From Ovis canadensis (Eukaryota; Chordata; Mammalia; Artiodactyla; Bovidae), in the NCBI RefSeq assembly GCF_042477335.2, contig NC_091250.1:57853384-57917383 (forward strand): a stretch of 64,000 bases of DNA, written 5' to 3'. The stretch's first letter is position 1. Each line of letters starts with the position of its first letter. The notes beneath the pieces were generated by a model that worked only from the letters and a program-made list of their open reading frames with translations, was not told the DNA's origin and made no database searches. Made by a program: the position numbers and the translations under genes. Positions 22,347 to 33,444 of this stretch are shown one piece after another.

Positions 22347-23749
22347 AGTTCCATCTAACTCTATTTTGAAAATATTACCTGTCACACAGCATGATAGAAT
22401 GAGGTAAGATCAGAAATTCTATGGACCCTGGAGTCTTATGGTATGCTGTTTTTGAAGAATTTCTGCTGATATCTACAAAGTCACTTACATAGCATGAAAC
22501 ATAATTTGGTAAATTCTGGTTAAATTACAAGAATGTTCATAAAGTATACTCTAAAACTACAATTTAGAGTGCAAGACCAATTTTGTAGATGTCTTTGCCC
22601 CATTAATTGAATCCAAATAATTAACTGAATTATTAGAAGTATCTAATAATTCTAATGCCTACTTACCTGTTTGAATGATACATAAATTGATATTTCAAGT
22701 ATTTATAAAAATGACTTATGTGTGAACATTCACATGGCTATTTCAGGTTGTCATGAGGACTTGCCCTAGCTCCCATGGAGGGTGTGAGAAAAATCTAAGG
22801 ATGAGTTCAGGTAGTGGAGACGACCCTTGGACCAACTAGAAGACCTTCTGTCTAATGTTCTTGCTTCATAAACTGCAAGCCCCACTTGTTCATCTCTTAG
22901 GTTCTGAATGGATTCAAACCTTCAATGGAACCCAAGGCAAATTCAGCCTCTGTTTTTTAGTGAAATAAATGTTGTAAATTCATTTGGGATGTTTAGCTTG
23001 AAGGCAGACATTATTACAACCTTCAAGTTGTTCAAGCAATGTCAGATAAAAGAAGATTCTATTTTTCCAGAATCAGATAAATTATCAGAACACCAACTCA
23101 AGGGTGATGATTTTCATTCAGCCCAGGAAAGACCTCTGGCAATGAAACAAATGAGAAGGTGTCCCTGATGTGGTAACCACTTCCCATCACTGAAAGTTCA
23201 TGCAAACAGTGTAAACAGCAATGTCTAACACCTCCACCGTCCTACCTCTCTCCTAAGCTTTAAAAAGTTTGACTTATGCCTATCCCTTCAAGGAGTATTA
23301 AAGTTACACACCACACAGGTCCATGCGCTCAGTGGTCACCTGTGCCTCATAGGAATTATAAGAGGGATAAAAACCACAGCCTGCAAAGCCCAGTCCTGAG
23401 TGCTGTGATCCCTTGGGCTCCAGCACCATTTTGCCAATATTCAGGTCACCTTTGCTAACAATTTGATTACAAATCCAAATCAACTGCCTTCGGATCAATC
23501 TAATTTACTTACCTGGATCTATCCACTCTTGTTGGATTTCATGCTAGCTCTCTATCTGAAAATTATTATCCCCGTGTGTTGTTTCTCGGCAACAACCATA
23601 TTGTGCTCCAGAGGGGGTGCAGCTACACATTTCTGGATGAAGAGCAGCGGCTCCTATTTCCTACTCAAATGTAGTTTTGCTTCTGATAACTACCTGGGCC
23701 AAATAAGGTCACAGTATGAGGAAAAGTACATGTAGGCTGTTGAACAGCT
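22347..23749. other. Unannotated 1.4-kb stretch
   Basis: Open frames 22908-23168, 23276-23458 and 23463-23735 exist but look random. I see no consensus repeat. Confidence 0.5.
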
Positions 23750-23761
23750 ATTTGCCTGCCT

Positions 23762-23875
23762 GAACTGAAGTGAAGTTGCTCAGTCGTGTCCGACTCTTTG
23801 CAACCCGTGGACTATAGCCCACCAAGCTCCTCCGTCTGTGGGATTCTCCAGGCAAGAATACTAGAGTGGGTTGCC
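23762..23875 (-). mobile_element. Truncated Bov SINE (Bov-A body) with 12-bp TSD
   Basis: gaagttgctcagtcgtgtcc ... gagtgggttgcc in reverse, about 110 bp. Perfect TSD atttgcctgcct at 23750-23761 and 23876-23887. Confidence 0.94.
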
Positions 23876-24195
23876 ATTTGCCTGCCTAAGAAGTCTTTAA
23901 TCATAATTTTGAATAAACTCTGTGACATGTGATCCCTGAATTTTCAAATCAATTAAAACAGGAGTCAGATCAAATTTCTCCCTGGGGCCAAGGAAAGCAT
24001 GTTCCTCGTGTTTGGGGTGAACAAGGATGGTGACAATTAAAGAAAACGTCCCTTTTCCCCCACATATGGATAATGATATCTTTCACTGAAGGGACTGTAT
24101 ACTGTATAAAGAGAAGAAAAAGAAAAAAAATCACCAGTATTTACTGTGCAATTAGTATGTGACAAATACAGTGTAAAATACTTTTATTCATTTTA

Positions 24196-24350
24196 GATAT
24201 TCATTGAACAAGTATTTCTCACCAGCCTTTTCAGTTTTTAACAATGTTCTTGACACTGGAGAGTCCATGGTGAACAGAACAAGAATAATTCCTGCCTTCA
24301 TGGAGCAAATGGACTATGGGGAAACAGGCAATAAGCTAGAAATTAAACAA
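24196..24350 (-). mobile_element. L2 LINE 3' end (antisense)
   Basis: atattcattgaacaagtatt, atggtgaacagaacaagaat and tgccttcatggagcaaatgg match the reverse of the L2 terminus (...catgagggcaggga... ...caataaatatttgttgaatg). Confidence 0.82.
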
Positions 24351-24411
24351 ATAACATGAGGTTGAAAAAAAATGATGCAAGTAAGGTAAAAAGGGTACTC
24401 TTTGACAGCCG

Positions 24412-24436
24412 CCCCCCCCCCCTCCAAAAAAAAAAG
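24412..24436. repeat. C-run followed by A-run
   Basis: An 11-C run at 24412-24422, then tcc and an A run. Homopolymer pairs like this are prone to sequencing and assembly error. Confidence 0.9.
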
Positions 24437-24584
24437 AGTAAGAAAATTTTCAGGAGAGGCCATCTGAGGTGAGGACACGCAGGATGGAGTCAGCCATGCT
24501 GAGAATCTTCCAGACACATGTGACAACATATTGGAAGCCCTGGAGCATCAAAGAAGGCCTTAGAGCTCTACATGCGCCACTTTG

Positions 24585-24715
24585 CCATTTATTCCCCCCA
24601 AGCAATCTTACAATGTGAGCATCATTAGTCCCACTGAGTAGATGATAAAACTGATGTAATTTGCCCACATTCACACTGATAAGAAGTGGTAAAGCTGGTA
24701 TTTCAATTCCCATCT
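24585..24715 (-). mobile_element. MIR SINE fragment (antisense)
   Basis: gagtagatgataaaactgat, tttgcccacattcacactga and gtggtaaagctggtatttca match the reverse MIR core (cagatgaggaaact, ttgcccaaggtcacac, agccgggattcga). Confidence 0.8.
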
Positions 24716-24859
24716 AATTACAGAGAAGCCTCTCTTATTCCCTTTTAATTTAATGGAATCACACTATCCACATTATTGTGATGCTGTTCCTTCTTTTTCC
24801 CTTGAAAACATATCCTAAGGATATCTACAAATAAAGTGGTTAAAGTCTATCTTTCACGT

Positions 24860-25057
24860 TCATGTTAGTTGCTCACTCGTGTCTCACTCTTTGCAACCCC
24901 CTGGACTGTAGCCCGCCAGCCTCCTCTGTCCAGGGGATACTCCAGGCAAAAATATTGGAGTGGGTTGCCATTTTCCTCTCCAGGGGATCTTCCCAACCAA
25001 GGGATCAAACTCACATATCCTGCATTATAGGCAGATTCTTTACCATCTGAGCCATTA
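24860..25057 (-). mobile_element. Bov-tA SINE (antisense)
   Basis: tgttagttgctcactcgtgt, ccgccagcctcctctgtcca, gggatcaaactcacatatcc and ttaccatctgagccatta. It lies 30 bp upstream of a sense BovB. Confidence 0.93.
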
Positions 25058-25086
25058 TCGCCTCTAATTTCTTTATGAGCATAGGA

Positions 25087-26119
25087 TAATAAACTGTGGA
25101 AAATTCTTCAAGAGATGGGAATACCAGACCACCTGACCTGCCTCTTGAGAAACCTGTATGCAGGTCAGGAAACAACAGTTATACCTGGACTTGGAACGAC
25201 AGACTGGTTCCAAATAGGAAAAGAATTATGTCAAGGCTGCATATTGTCACCCTGCTTATTTAACTTCTATGCAGAGCACATCATGAGAAACGCTGGACTG
25301 GAAGAAGCATAAGCTGGAATCATGATTGCCAGGAGAAATACCAATAACCTCAGATATGCAGATGATACCACCCTTATGGCAGAAAGTGAAGAGGAACTAG
25401 CCTCTTGATGAAAGTGAAAGGGGAGAGTGAAAAAGTTGGCATAAAGCTCAACATTCAGAAAACGAAGATCATGGCATCTGGTCCCATCACTTCATGGGAA
25501 ATAGATGGGGAAACAGTGGAAACAGGGGCTGACTTTATATTGGGGGGCTCCAAAATCACTGCAGATAGTGATTGCAGCCATGACATTAAAAGACACTTAT
25601 TCCTTGGAAGAAAAGTTATGACCAACCTAGATAGCATATTCAAAAGCAGAGACATTACTTTGCCAACAAAAGTCTGTCTAGTCAAGGCTATGGTTGTGTA
25701 TGGATGTGAGAGTTGGACTGTGAAGAAAGCTGAGTGCTGAAGAATTGATGCTTTTGAACTGTGGTGTTGGAGAAGACTCTTGAGAGTCCCTTGGACTGCA
25801 AGGTGATCCAACCAGTCCATTCTAAAGGAGATCAGTCCTGGGTGTTCATTGGAAGGACTGATGCTGGGGCTGAAACTCCAATACTTTGGATACTTCATGC
25901 GAAGAGTTGACTCATTGGGAAAGACCCTGATGCTGAGAGGGATCGTGGGCAGGAGGAGAAGGGGATGACAGAGGATGAGATGGCTTGATGGTATCACCGA
26001 CTCAATGGATATGAGTTTGAGTGAACTCCAGGAGTTGGTGATGGACAGGGAGGCCTGGTGTGCTGTGATTCATGGGGTCGCAAAGAGTCAGACACAACTG
26101 AGCAGCTGAACTGAACTGA
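25087..26119 (+). mobile_element. BovB LINE, 5'-truncated 1.03-kb copy
   Basis: Begins at aataaactgtggaaaattct inside the reverse transcriptase and ends at the (ctgaa)n terminus. No clear TSD, perhaps because the left edge abuts the SINE at 24860-25057. Confidence 0.95.
25100..25740 (+). pseudogene. BovB reverse-transcriptase remnant
   Basis: Frame 25115-25312 carries CQGCILSPCLFNFYAEHIM and ends at a stop just after GLEEA. The YADD catalytic motif lies at 25355-25366, downstream of that stop. A further small deletion near 25400 shifts frame, and 25405-25740 holds LNIQKTKIMASGPITSWEI and the CESWT end. At least one stop and one frameshift make it non-functional. It starts after motif A, so it is shorter than the 16486 copy. 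Confidence 0.92.
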
Positions 26120-26154
26120 ACCCAAGTTAGCACCTAGTTTATGATTTTCTTCCT

Positions 26155-26159
<5 letters not shown>

Positions 26160-26197
<38 letters not shown>
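26160..26197. repeat. (CA)n microsatellite
   Basis: Nineteen uninterrupted CA units, the longest pure dinucleotide run in the window and the one most likely to be polymorphic. Confidence 0.97.
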
Positions 26198-26199
<2 letters not shown>

Positions 26200-28984
26200 A
26201 TAGGGAGATTTTTGTATGCTTTAAAGAATATGAATAACATTGTAAACATTACTCCTATCTTCCTCACTTAACAATACCAGCCAAAGAGGCTTATGAAAAT
26301 CATCCAGTATACCTTGATCACTTCTTTTCAGAGCTCTACGACATTCCATAATGTATGTGGACATAATTCACCCCATCCTTCTTCACTTGCTAGGCTTTCT
26401 CATGCTCTCCACAGTACCTGCTCATCTCACTCAGAGGTCTGTATGGTTTATAGATCCAAATGAGACAAACAACTTGAAGTAGTACAGTGTAAAAATCTAC
26501 ATAATCCATCATCAGGAATCAGCCATCCCTGACCTGGATCAAAGTCAACCCAGCCCTACGCCTTTAAATGCAGCTGTTCAGTGAGGACTTTAGGAATCAG
26601 GCCTGCCCCGAACTGGCTCACAAAATTATTCAGAATAAAGATTTTGTCTCAATCTCCCCATCTATATCCCAGGACTGTTAGAAGAACTAAATTCAGGACC
26701 TTTTTTTCACTCAGTATGAGTCAAGAGTGCACATTCAACAAACACGATTCCTCTTATTGCCATAATGCTTACTTTCTCTTTCATATTTTGACCAGTTTTA
26801 TAATCCCATCAACTAATTTTTTATAATCATTTAGTGGTATTATTTAAAGGCACAACTTATGCTTTCTTCATTGCCAATGGTGCCAACATATTGACTCCTT
26901 GCTGAATTTCATTGCTAAGAAGTTTCCTGTGAGAAAGGGGAGAAAAGCTGGAAGAGGGGACAGGGTAGACAGCAATCGAAGATTCTCCAAAACAAACTAA
27001 CCTGTGGATAAAAATTATGGTTTAAAACACTAGAAAAGGAATTGAAGCCTTTAATTATGATCAAAATAAGACATTTTTAGATAATTACATTGCTTTTGTG
27101 CTACATTATTATAAAAAATAACTTGGCTTAGCAGTATCAAGGAATAGAACAAAGACCTCTAGAGCTAAAAATGAAAAACAAAAAATTGTTTGCCCTGTGG
27201 CAAGAGAAAATTAGTAAAGAAAATCACCATAGTTTGCAGAGAGGGAAAAAATAGAGTTTCAAGAATTAGGAAGGGGTTTTCATGGTGGTTATGCTCATTA
27301 AGCACTAAGAATATTCACTGGGATGGCAAAGAATGAGTCTAGAAGTCAACAGTGTTTGGCAAATAATTTCCATTGTTCATTGATCAAGAAAGGCTCTTCA
27401 GTATGGTCCAGTAAGAGTCTGGTGTATTGGGCTATTTAAAATTCATGAGAGTTTATTAGTTCAGCTAGTTAGACTCAATTGTGATAAAAACATTTTAAAT
27501 TTTGATATCACATTAGCAAGTGTTCCTATTCATTGAAGATATTCATTTTTCAGAATAAACAGAGAATCTAATTTCTAAATGCATCTATTAACGTGCCATC
27601 TCTACTTTTAGACCAATGATCAAAATGAGTATATTTAGAATATTTAGAATAAAATTTAAAAAGTATTCATACCTTCAAACCTACACTTAGGATTTTAGTA
27701 TCTCCAAATTATTGTGAGTAAAACTGATAAGTCTAGATTTATATATTCTAATGCCTTGATCTATGACAGGTATTGGGAAATGCAATGAAAAACATTACTT
27801 TAAGTGTTTTTGACACTCACGAAAAGACATTCCACAGAGTAACTCTAAAGGAAGTCAAAGTTATAAAGCAATGCAATTCAGTATCCCTGACAGGCAGTAG
27901 ATTAGGGTAACTTCCCATGACATGCTTAGCCAAAAGGAAATAGGTATAAAATATGGATGTCCAGGAGTTGGAAAATGAATTCAAGAAAAATAGCTCAAGT
28001 TGTACAAGCTAAAAGGTTTCCAAAAACCTGCATGGTAATACATGTGTGAGGAATCATCTCTAACAGATAAAACAGTGAAACTCATCTGAAAGCAAGTTCT
28101 GTATATTCAAAAATATTATTGGCAACAATAATACTCCCTCAAACCTACATTACTGTATTTTTCATTCAATTATGTTATTTCACATCTTTGTGACTCACTG
28201 ATCAAGTGCAGGCTTCTCATGGGGCATAATAGCCTTTTCTCAGCTGACTTTGGAATGCCCAAATGCCAAATGAGAACTTAACTGAAGGAGTCATTTCATG
28301 CAGGCCTTAGGAGAGTAATGCTATTTCAGTCTCCAAAAAAAAAATCAGCTAAAGATAGGCTCAAATTTCAGAAACAAGATCATGAGCTTATGTTTCTCCA
28401 GTTTTCACTTCAAAATAGAACATTCAAATATTTCATTCTCTTTTGCATTATGCCAGATCATACCTAGGACTATAACACGAGAAGTATATGCAGAAATAAC
28501 AATGACCAAATGCCCTCTGCTTGTCTTTAAGATTTTAATATTTCCTAGAGGACACAGGCAGCAGAATCATTGCCATTCCTTGTTAAGGTTCTCAGTGAAT
28601 GAGAGTGTTGTGTATCAATACAGCTCAAGGGATTCATGAAGAAACAGTTGATGGAGGAGCCACAGAACAAGAGGAATTCCACTAGACAAGCCCTTAATAT
28701 TTTACTCACCAAGAGTAATGACCTGTTTTTAAAGAAATTTACAAAGGAGTTAGTGCGTGAAAGAAATGGAGATGCTATACATGGTGTCTTAAATTAAGGT
28801 ATCAATAGCTAGCACTGGCAGGCAACTCCTCCAATTAGCTGGAGAAAGAGTGTAGACAATGGGCAAAGGAAACATGAACAGTACACTGCAAAAGAAACCC
28901 AAGTGCTCCGGAGAATCTGAAAGGATGTTCAAAATTATGGGTGATGAGGAAAAGGCAAGCTAATGATAGCTTACTGTGAACGAT
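26198..28984. other. Longest stretch without recognised repeats (2.8 kb)
   Basis: I recognise no SINE, LINE, LTR or DNA transposon here. Open frames are all under 90 codons without domains. It could be old unique sequence or contain repeats too decayed to see by eye. Confidence 0.5.
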
Positions 28985-29627
28985 GTCAGATTCATGATCT
29001 CCGAAGAAGATGTAGCTTCAGGACCAAGGACGAGGCTTGATCACTCAAGAGCTTTTGTATAGCACAGTTTTATTAAAGTATGAAAAGAGTCAGAGAAAGT
29101 TTCTGACATAGACACCAGAATGGGGATGGAGAGTGCCCCATCTTGCTAGTCTTAGAAAGGGAGCTATATACTTTTCAACTGGTTATTAACAATAAATCAA
29201 AAGAATGTCTCAAAGCTATAAAGGTCTTACCAGACCCACTCCCACAATATACATTTTAAGATAATAGGATTGTAACTAATAATAGAAAGATCTTACCAGG
29301 CCCACTCCCATAATATACATTGTAAGATGGCAGGATTAGTCAGAAGTTTCTCAAGGAGAAACTTGTCCTCAAGCAGGATACATTGTTATACATTGTATAA
29401 TCATTGGTACAGAGTTTAAGGGCAAACATATCCTTGAGCAAGATGAGTTGTTTTGTTGTGCAATCATCAGCCCTGGACTTAAAGAAAGAAAAGAAAAATG
29501 CCCTTTTCTCCTCCTTGAGAACTTCAGATACCTATCTCCTTCATGAGAGCCCCAGATCCCTTTCTCCTCCTCCGAGATCCTGGACTTCTTAACAACCTAC
29601 CTAGGAATTGACTCTTTCATTAAGACA
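28985..29627 (-). mobile_element. Solo LTR, BTLTR1-like endogenous retrovirus (antisense)
   Basis: On + it begins tgtcagattcatg and ends cattaagaca, so it reads tgt...aca on the minus strand as an LTR should. cagttttattaaagtatgaa at about 29066-29085 is the reverse of an AATAAAACT-type polyadenylation/R region. A segment (about 29219-29272) is tandemly repeated at 29283-29335 (ccactcccacaatatacat / ccactcccataatatacat). It resembles the bovine BTLTR1 ERVK family as I remember it. No internal retroviral genes flank it. Edges lack an obvious TSD, so they are approximate. Confidence 0.72.
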
Positions 29628-29681
29628 CCAATGAGATATCACATCAAACTTTTAAATTAGCAACAGTTAGAAAGTCAGGTA

Positions 29682-29949
29682 GAGAAGGCAATGGCACCCC
29701 ACTCCAGTACTCTTGCCTGGAAAATCCCATGGATGGAGGAGCCTGGTAGGCTTCAGTCCATGGGGTCGCTAGGAGTTGTTCACGACTGAGTGACTTCATT
29801 TTCACTTTTCACTTTCATGCATTGGTGAAGGAAATAGCAAACCACTCTAGTGTTCTTGCCTGGAGAATCCCAGGGATGGAGGAGCCTGGTGGGCTGCCAT
29901 CTATGGGGTCGCACAGAGTCGGACACAACTGAAGTGACTTGGCAGCAGC
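29682..29949 (+). mobile_element. Bov-A2 dimeric SINE with perfect 13-bp TSD
   Basis: Complete sense dimer, gagaaggcaatggcacccca ... ttggcagcagc, with the central catgcattggtgaaggaaat linker. TSD agaaagtcaggta at 29669-29681 and 29950-29962. Low divergence. Confidence 0.98.
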
Positions 29950-30167
29950 AGAAAGTCAGGTATCACTCAGTATTCATGTGATGGGGAAATTGTCATGAAT
30001 AGTTAACTAAGAAGAGTGACGGCTGGTGTGGGCATTCTGGAAAGCAATCCAGCACTACCTTGCAAGACAGATATAACTATACAAGTCCAGGATGGGTATC
30101 CCAGTAAAATCCTGATAGCTCCACAAAGATTGGTTCAAAGCACTGTGTTTGTTGGTAAAGAGTTAGA

Positions 30168-30347
30168 GGGCTTTCCTGGTGGTGCAGTGGTTAAGCACCT
30201 GCCTGACAATGCAGGAGGTACAGGTTTGATCCCTGGGTTGGGAAGATCCCCTGGAGAAGGAAATGCAACCCACTCCAGTATTTTTGCCTGGGAAATTCCA
30301 TGGACAGAGGAGCCTGGGGGCTATAGTCCATGGAGTCACAAGAGTCG
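30168..30347 (+). mobile_element. Bov-tA SINE with 11-bp TSD
   Basis: tRNA head gggctttcctggtggtgcag ... tttgatccctgggttgggaa and Bov-A body ending gtcacaagagtcg. TSD aaagagttaga at 30157-30167 and 30348-30358. Its insertion lies within the L1M at 29628-30660. Confidence 0.96.
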
Positions 30348-30660
30348 AAAGAGTTAGAAGTAACCTGAATGTCCACCATAGGGGGAGAGGAAATGTTGAT
30401 GCCCATCACAATAAATTATCCAGAAGGTACAAACTAGTATAAGTCAATTGTAGTTCAATTTTTAAAAAAAGATACAAATCAGGTATAAACTTGGCAACAT
30501 AGATTGATCTTTAAAATGTGTTAGTGGGAAAGAGTAAGAAACAACTAAAGGCCTACAATATGTATTTAAATTTATATAGGTGATGGTTATATTGTCTATA
30601 TAAATTTAAATACATCTGCACACAACACTTGGCAAGAATACATTCATATTAAAGGATATA

Positions 30661-32053
30661 CTTTAAACACATTAATATACCTGCCTATGAAGGTAGGAGA
30701 TTTTAAAAAATGCAAACTTTATAATGAAATAAGATGCATGTACAAAAGACAATATTAGGCCCAGAAAACAAAAACGCTTTGAAATCTCTCTCATCCTCCT
30801 CTAAAATCTACCTCTTAAACCTATTTCTCCAACCTCACAGCAGTTTTGGAGGAAAATTTTTATACGGGAGAGAATGGAAAGAAGAGGAGGAGGCAGACGA
30901 AGTGTGCACGCAAAGGACATGTGGATGGAAACAGGACCATCCATAGGCTAGAAAGCAAGTAATAGCATCACAACATCATCATAAAAATTAAGATCTCTTC
31001 CTAGAACAATCCTAATGGTTATAATAAAATTCAGATTAGTGGGTCATTTTTCCTTAAATAATGATATTTTTCATTGTCATCATTATTCATATTAGCCAGT
31101 GTATAATCTTTAGTTGAGACTTGAGCAGTCAACAGAGTAAGATAAAAAAAAAAAAAAAAATCAGGACTTCCTGCAAACTTCTTAGTTTCTCAATCATTTA
31201 CATGCATTTTTATTTGTTAATTTAGGACTCTCCCCCCCTTTTAGTCTAATTCATGTTTCAAAAAATGGTCACTATCTCTGCTAAGACCAGTTCTCTTGGA
31301 TCAGTCATTAGCGTGTGTGTATGTTAACTGTAAACATGTGTGATGAGATAATTTCTCTCTTTCACATACACACTCACTAAACATTCCTGTCCACTGAACA
31401 ATACTAGACTAAATCTTCATCCTACATATTGTCAAAATGGAGGTAACAAGATAGCACCAGGAAATACAGTCTCATAGCAAACTATTTTATTCCTCCAATC
31501 CCAACATGTTTACGCATGAGTGAGAAAGAATATGCGTGGTGAGCATGTGTGGATGTGTGCATGTTCATGCATGCACAAAATGTATGTGGATGGAGAGGGG
31601 GTAGAAAATAAATAATATTGGTTTGTTTTTTTTTTAACATACTTGCATACTTTCAGGGAAGCATGCACCCTCCACTCACAACTGCCCCTGCCCTTCCTTC
31701 CAGCTTCTACCTGAAGTGTCCCTCTTCTTCTCACCTGCCTGGCCCCAAAAGACATCAGACTTCATACCGCTGCTCAACTGCTCTGCTCTGCAGTGATCTC
31801 CCAGATACCCTGAGCACATTTAAAAACAGGAGGACGCCCACTGACTAGGCATAAGCCTGAGTATAGAGGAAAAAACAATAGCTATCAATCCCTGTTTGAT
31901 CAAATCACAGAGAAAGATAGGGCTTCTTCCTGCGAGAGCTCAAAATCAGCACATCATAACTTGCAGAAACGGACAACTGTGAAATGGTCTTCCCCCATAT
32001 TTTCCTTGAAGAACATGACAAAAGAAAGAGAAGAACAAAAGGACAGAACCTAA
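30661..32053. other. Unannotated 1.4-kb stretch
   Basis: Holds a 17-A run at 31144-31160 and short TG/CA-rich patches near 31310-31380 and 31530-31580. No gene or clear transposon. cttctacctgaagtgtccct near 31706 faintly recalls L2 but I do not call it. Confidence 0.5.
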
Positions 32054-32099
32054 GGTTTCTTTCTTTCTTTTTCTTTTTTTTTTTTTTTTTGCTTTTGCT
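32054..32099. repeat. (TTTC)n/T polypyrimidine tract
   Basis: ctttctttctttttc followed by 18 T and gcttttgcttc. It may be the tail of a minus-strand retroposon, but no source is recognised in 32100-32600. Confidence 0.85.
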
Positions 32100-32601
32100 T
32101 CACTTTGAGACATTTATAAAATGATACATCACAGGAAGACAGAAGCCAATTTTCAAATTTGGATGCCTCCAATAGCTATCCCTACACAAAACATGGAAAG
32201 CCAGCAATCCTTTCCTGCCAGCTTTAGGGATTTGGTCTCCTGTTGAAAGCTTTCCAAATGGACAGATGTAAGAATACTGCTTCATGGGCCAGACACTGAA
32301 ATCAAAACTCTTGACTGCAAATTCAAGAGCAATGAAATTGTGTTGCAAATGCTGACTGGGCTGGGAGGGAGCCCATGGAGCCATGGAAGATTAGTGCAAA
32401 CTGGCACCCCTTACCAGGCCCGAGTAATAAAGGCAAATTTTCTAAAGAATTACATGCAGTATTATCAAATTCCTACTAGTGTCCAGTTCTCAAGAAGGAA
32501 CTTAGAAAGGATTCATGACAAAACAACCAAATTTTCAGAATTATAGTTAAAAGACAGCTTTCAAAGTCATGTATTTCAGTAAATGCTAAGGTTCAATGAC
32601 A
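32100..32601. other. Unannotated stretch next to the T tract
   Basis: A 94-codon minus-strand frame (32100-32384) has no family signature. No transposon recognised. Confidence 0.45.
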
Positions 32602-33198
32602 TTCAGTTCAGTCTTTCAGTCGTGTCCAACTCTTTGTGACCCATGGACTGCAGCTCACCAGGCTTCTCTGTCCATCACCAACTCCTGGAGCTTGCTCAAA
32701 CTCATGTCCATTGAGTCAGTGATGCCATCCAACCATCTCATCCTCTGTTGTCACCTTCTCCTGCCTTCAATCTTGCTCAGCATCAGGGTCTTTTTCAATG
32801 ACTCAGTTCTTCACATCAAGTGGCCAAAGACTGGAGTTTCAGCTTCAGTATCAGTCCTTCCAATGAATATTTGGGACTGATTTCATTTACGATTGACTAC
32901 TTTGATCTCCTTGCAGTCCAAGGGACTCTCAAGAGTCTTCTCCAACACCACAGTTCAAAAGCATCAATTCCTCAGCACTCAGCTTTCTTTATAGTCCAAT
33001 TCTCACATCCATACATGACTACTGGAAAAACCATAGCTTTGACTAGACGGACCTTTGTCAGCAAAGTAATGTCTCTGCTTTTTAATATGCTGTCTGGGTT
33101 GGTCATAGAATTTCTTCCAAGGAGCAAGCATCTTTTATGGCTTGCATAAAGTTCATGGCTGCAGTCTCCATCTGCACACATTGTTATCTCCAAAATCA
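32602..33198 (-). mobile_element. BovB LINE, 0.6-kb 3' part (antisense)
   Basis: Reverse BovB from cagttcagtctttcagtcgt (3' terminus) to tctccaaaatcac (5' truncation point). The minus-strand frame 32972-33199 retains a short C-terminal piece of ORF2 (VVMYGCENWT). No TSD seen. Confidence 0.94.
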
Positions 33199-33219
33199 CC
33201 TCTTTTCATTTGTTATGCT

Positions 33220-33283
33220 CAACATACCTGTCCATTTAATACCCTTTACTAAGTGTCTACTGTGTGGCAGTCATTGTGGTAAG
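33220..33283 (-). mobile_element. L2 fragment (antisense)
   Basis: ctttactaagtgtctactgt and gtggcagtcattgtggtaag resemble the reverse L2/MIR terminus (...gagcacctactatgtgccaggcactg...). Short and uncertain. Confidence 0.45.
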
Positions 33284-33328
33284 TGGTGTGTGTGTGCGTG
33301 TGTGTGTATATATGTGTGTGTGTGTGAT
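33284..33328. repeat. (GT)n microsatellite, interrupted
   Basis: gtgtgtgtgcgtgtgtgtgt, tatata, then gtgtgtgtgtg. Confidence 0.93.
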
Positions 33329-33444
33329 TACATTTGATGTTAAAACCTATAAGGAGTTTTTTTATACATTTTCTAAAAAAGCACTTAACTTGGAATATGT
33401 TCTTCCAATTTGTTATTTTTCAATCAGTCACACCTAATTATATT

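Larger units (their letters stand above)
29628..30660 (+). mobile_element. Old L1 (L1M) ORF2 3' end, split by two SINEs
   Basis: caatgagatatcacatcaaa, gggcattctggaaagcaatc, ggatgggtatcccagtaaaa, cctgaatgtccaccatag and cacaataaattatccagaag follow the typical L1 ORF2 3' order (CAATGAGATAC..., TTCTGGAAA..., AAATGTCCATCA...). Bov-A2 (29682-29949) and Bov-tA (30168-30347) interrupt it. Confidence 0.75.

Noticed and set aside
22908..23735. Cluster of three consecutive + frames (86, 60 and 90 codons) as possible exons
   Set aside because: I could not find consistent splice-site pairs or protein similarity; frames are unrelated to each other.
25455..25997. 180-codon minus-strand frame
   Set aside because: Antisense shadow of a BovB 3' region; it contains no recognisable domain.
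32054..32601. Minus-strand retrocopy next to the polypyrimidine tract
   Set aside because: No AATAAA equivalent near the T run, no recognised parent and no TSD; left as unannotated.
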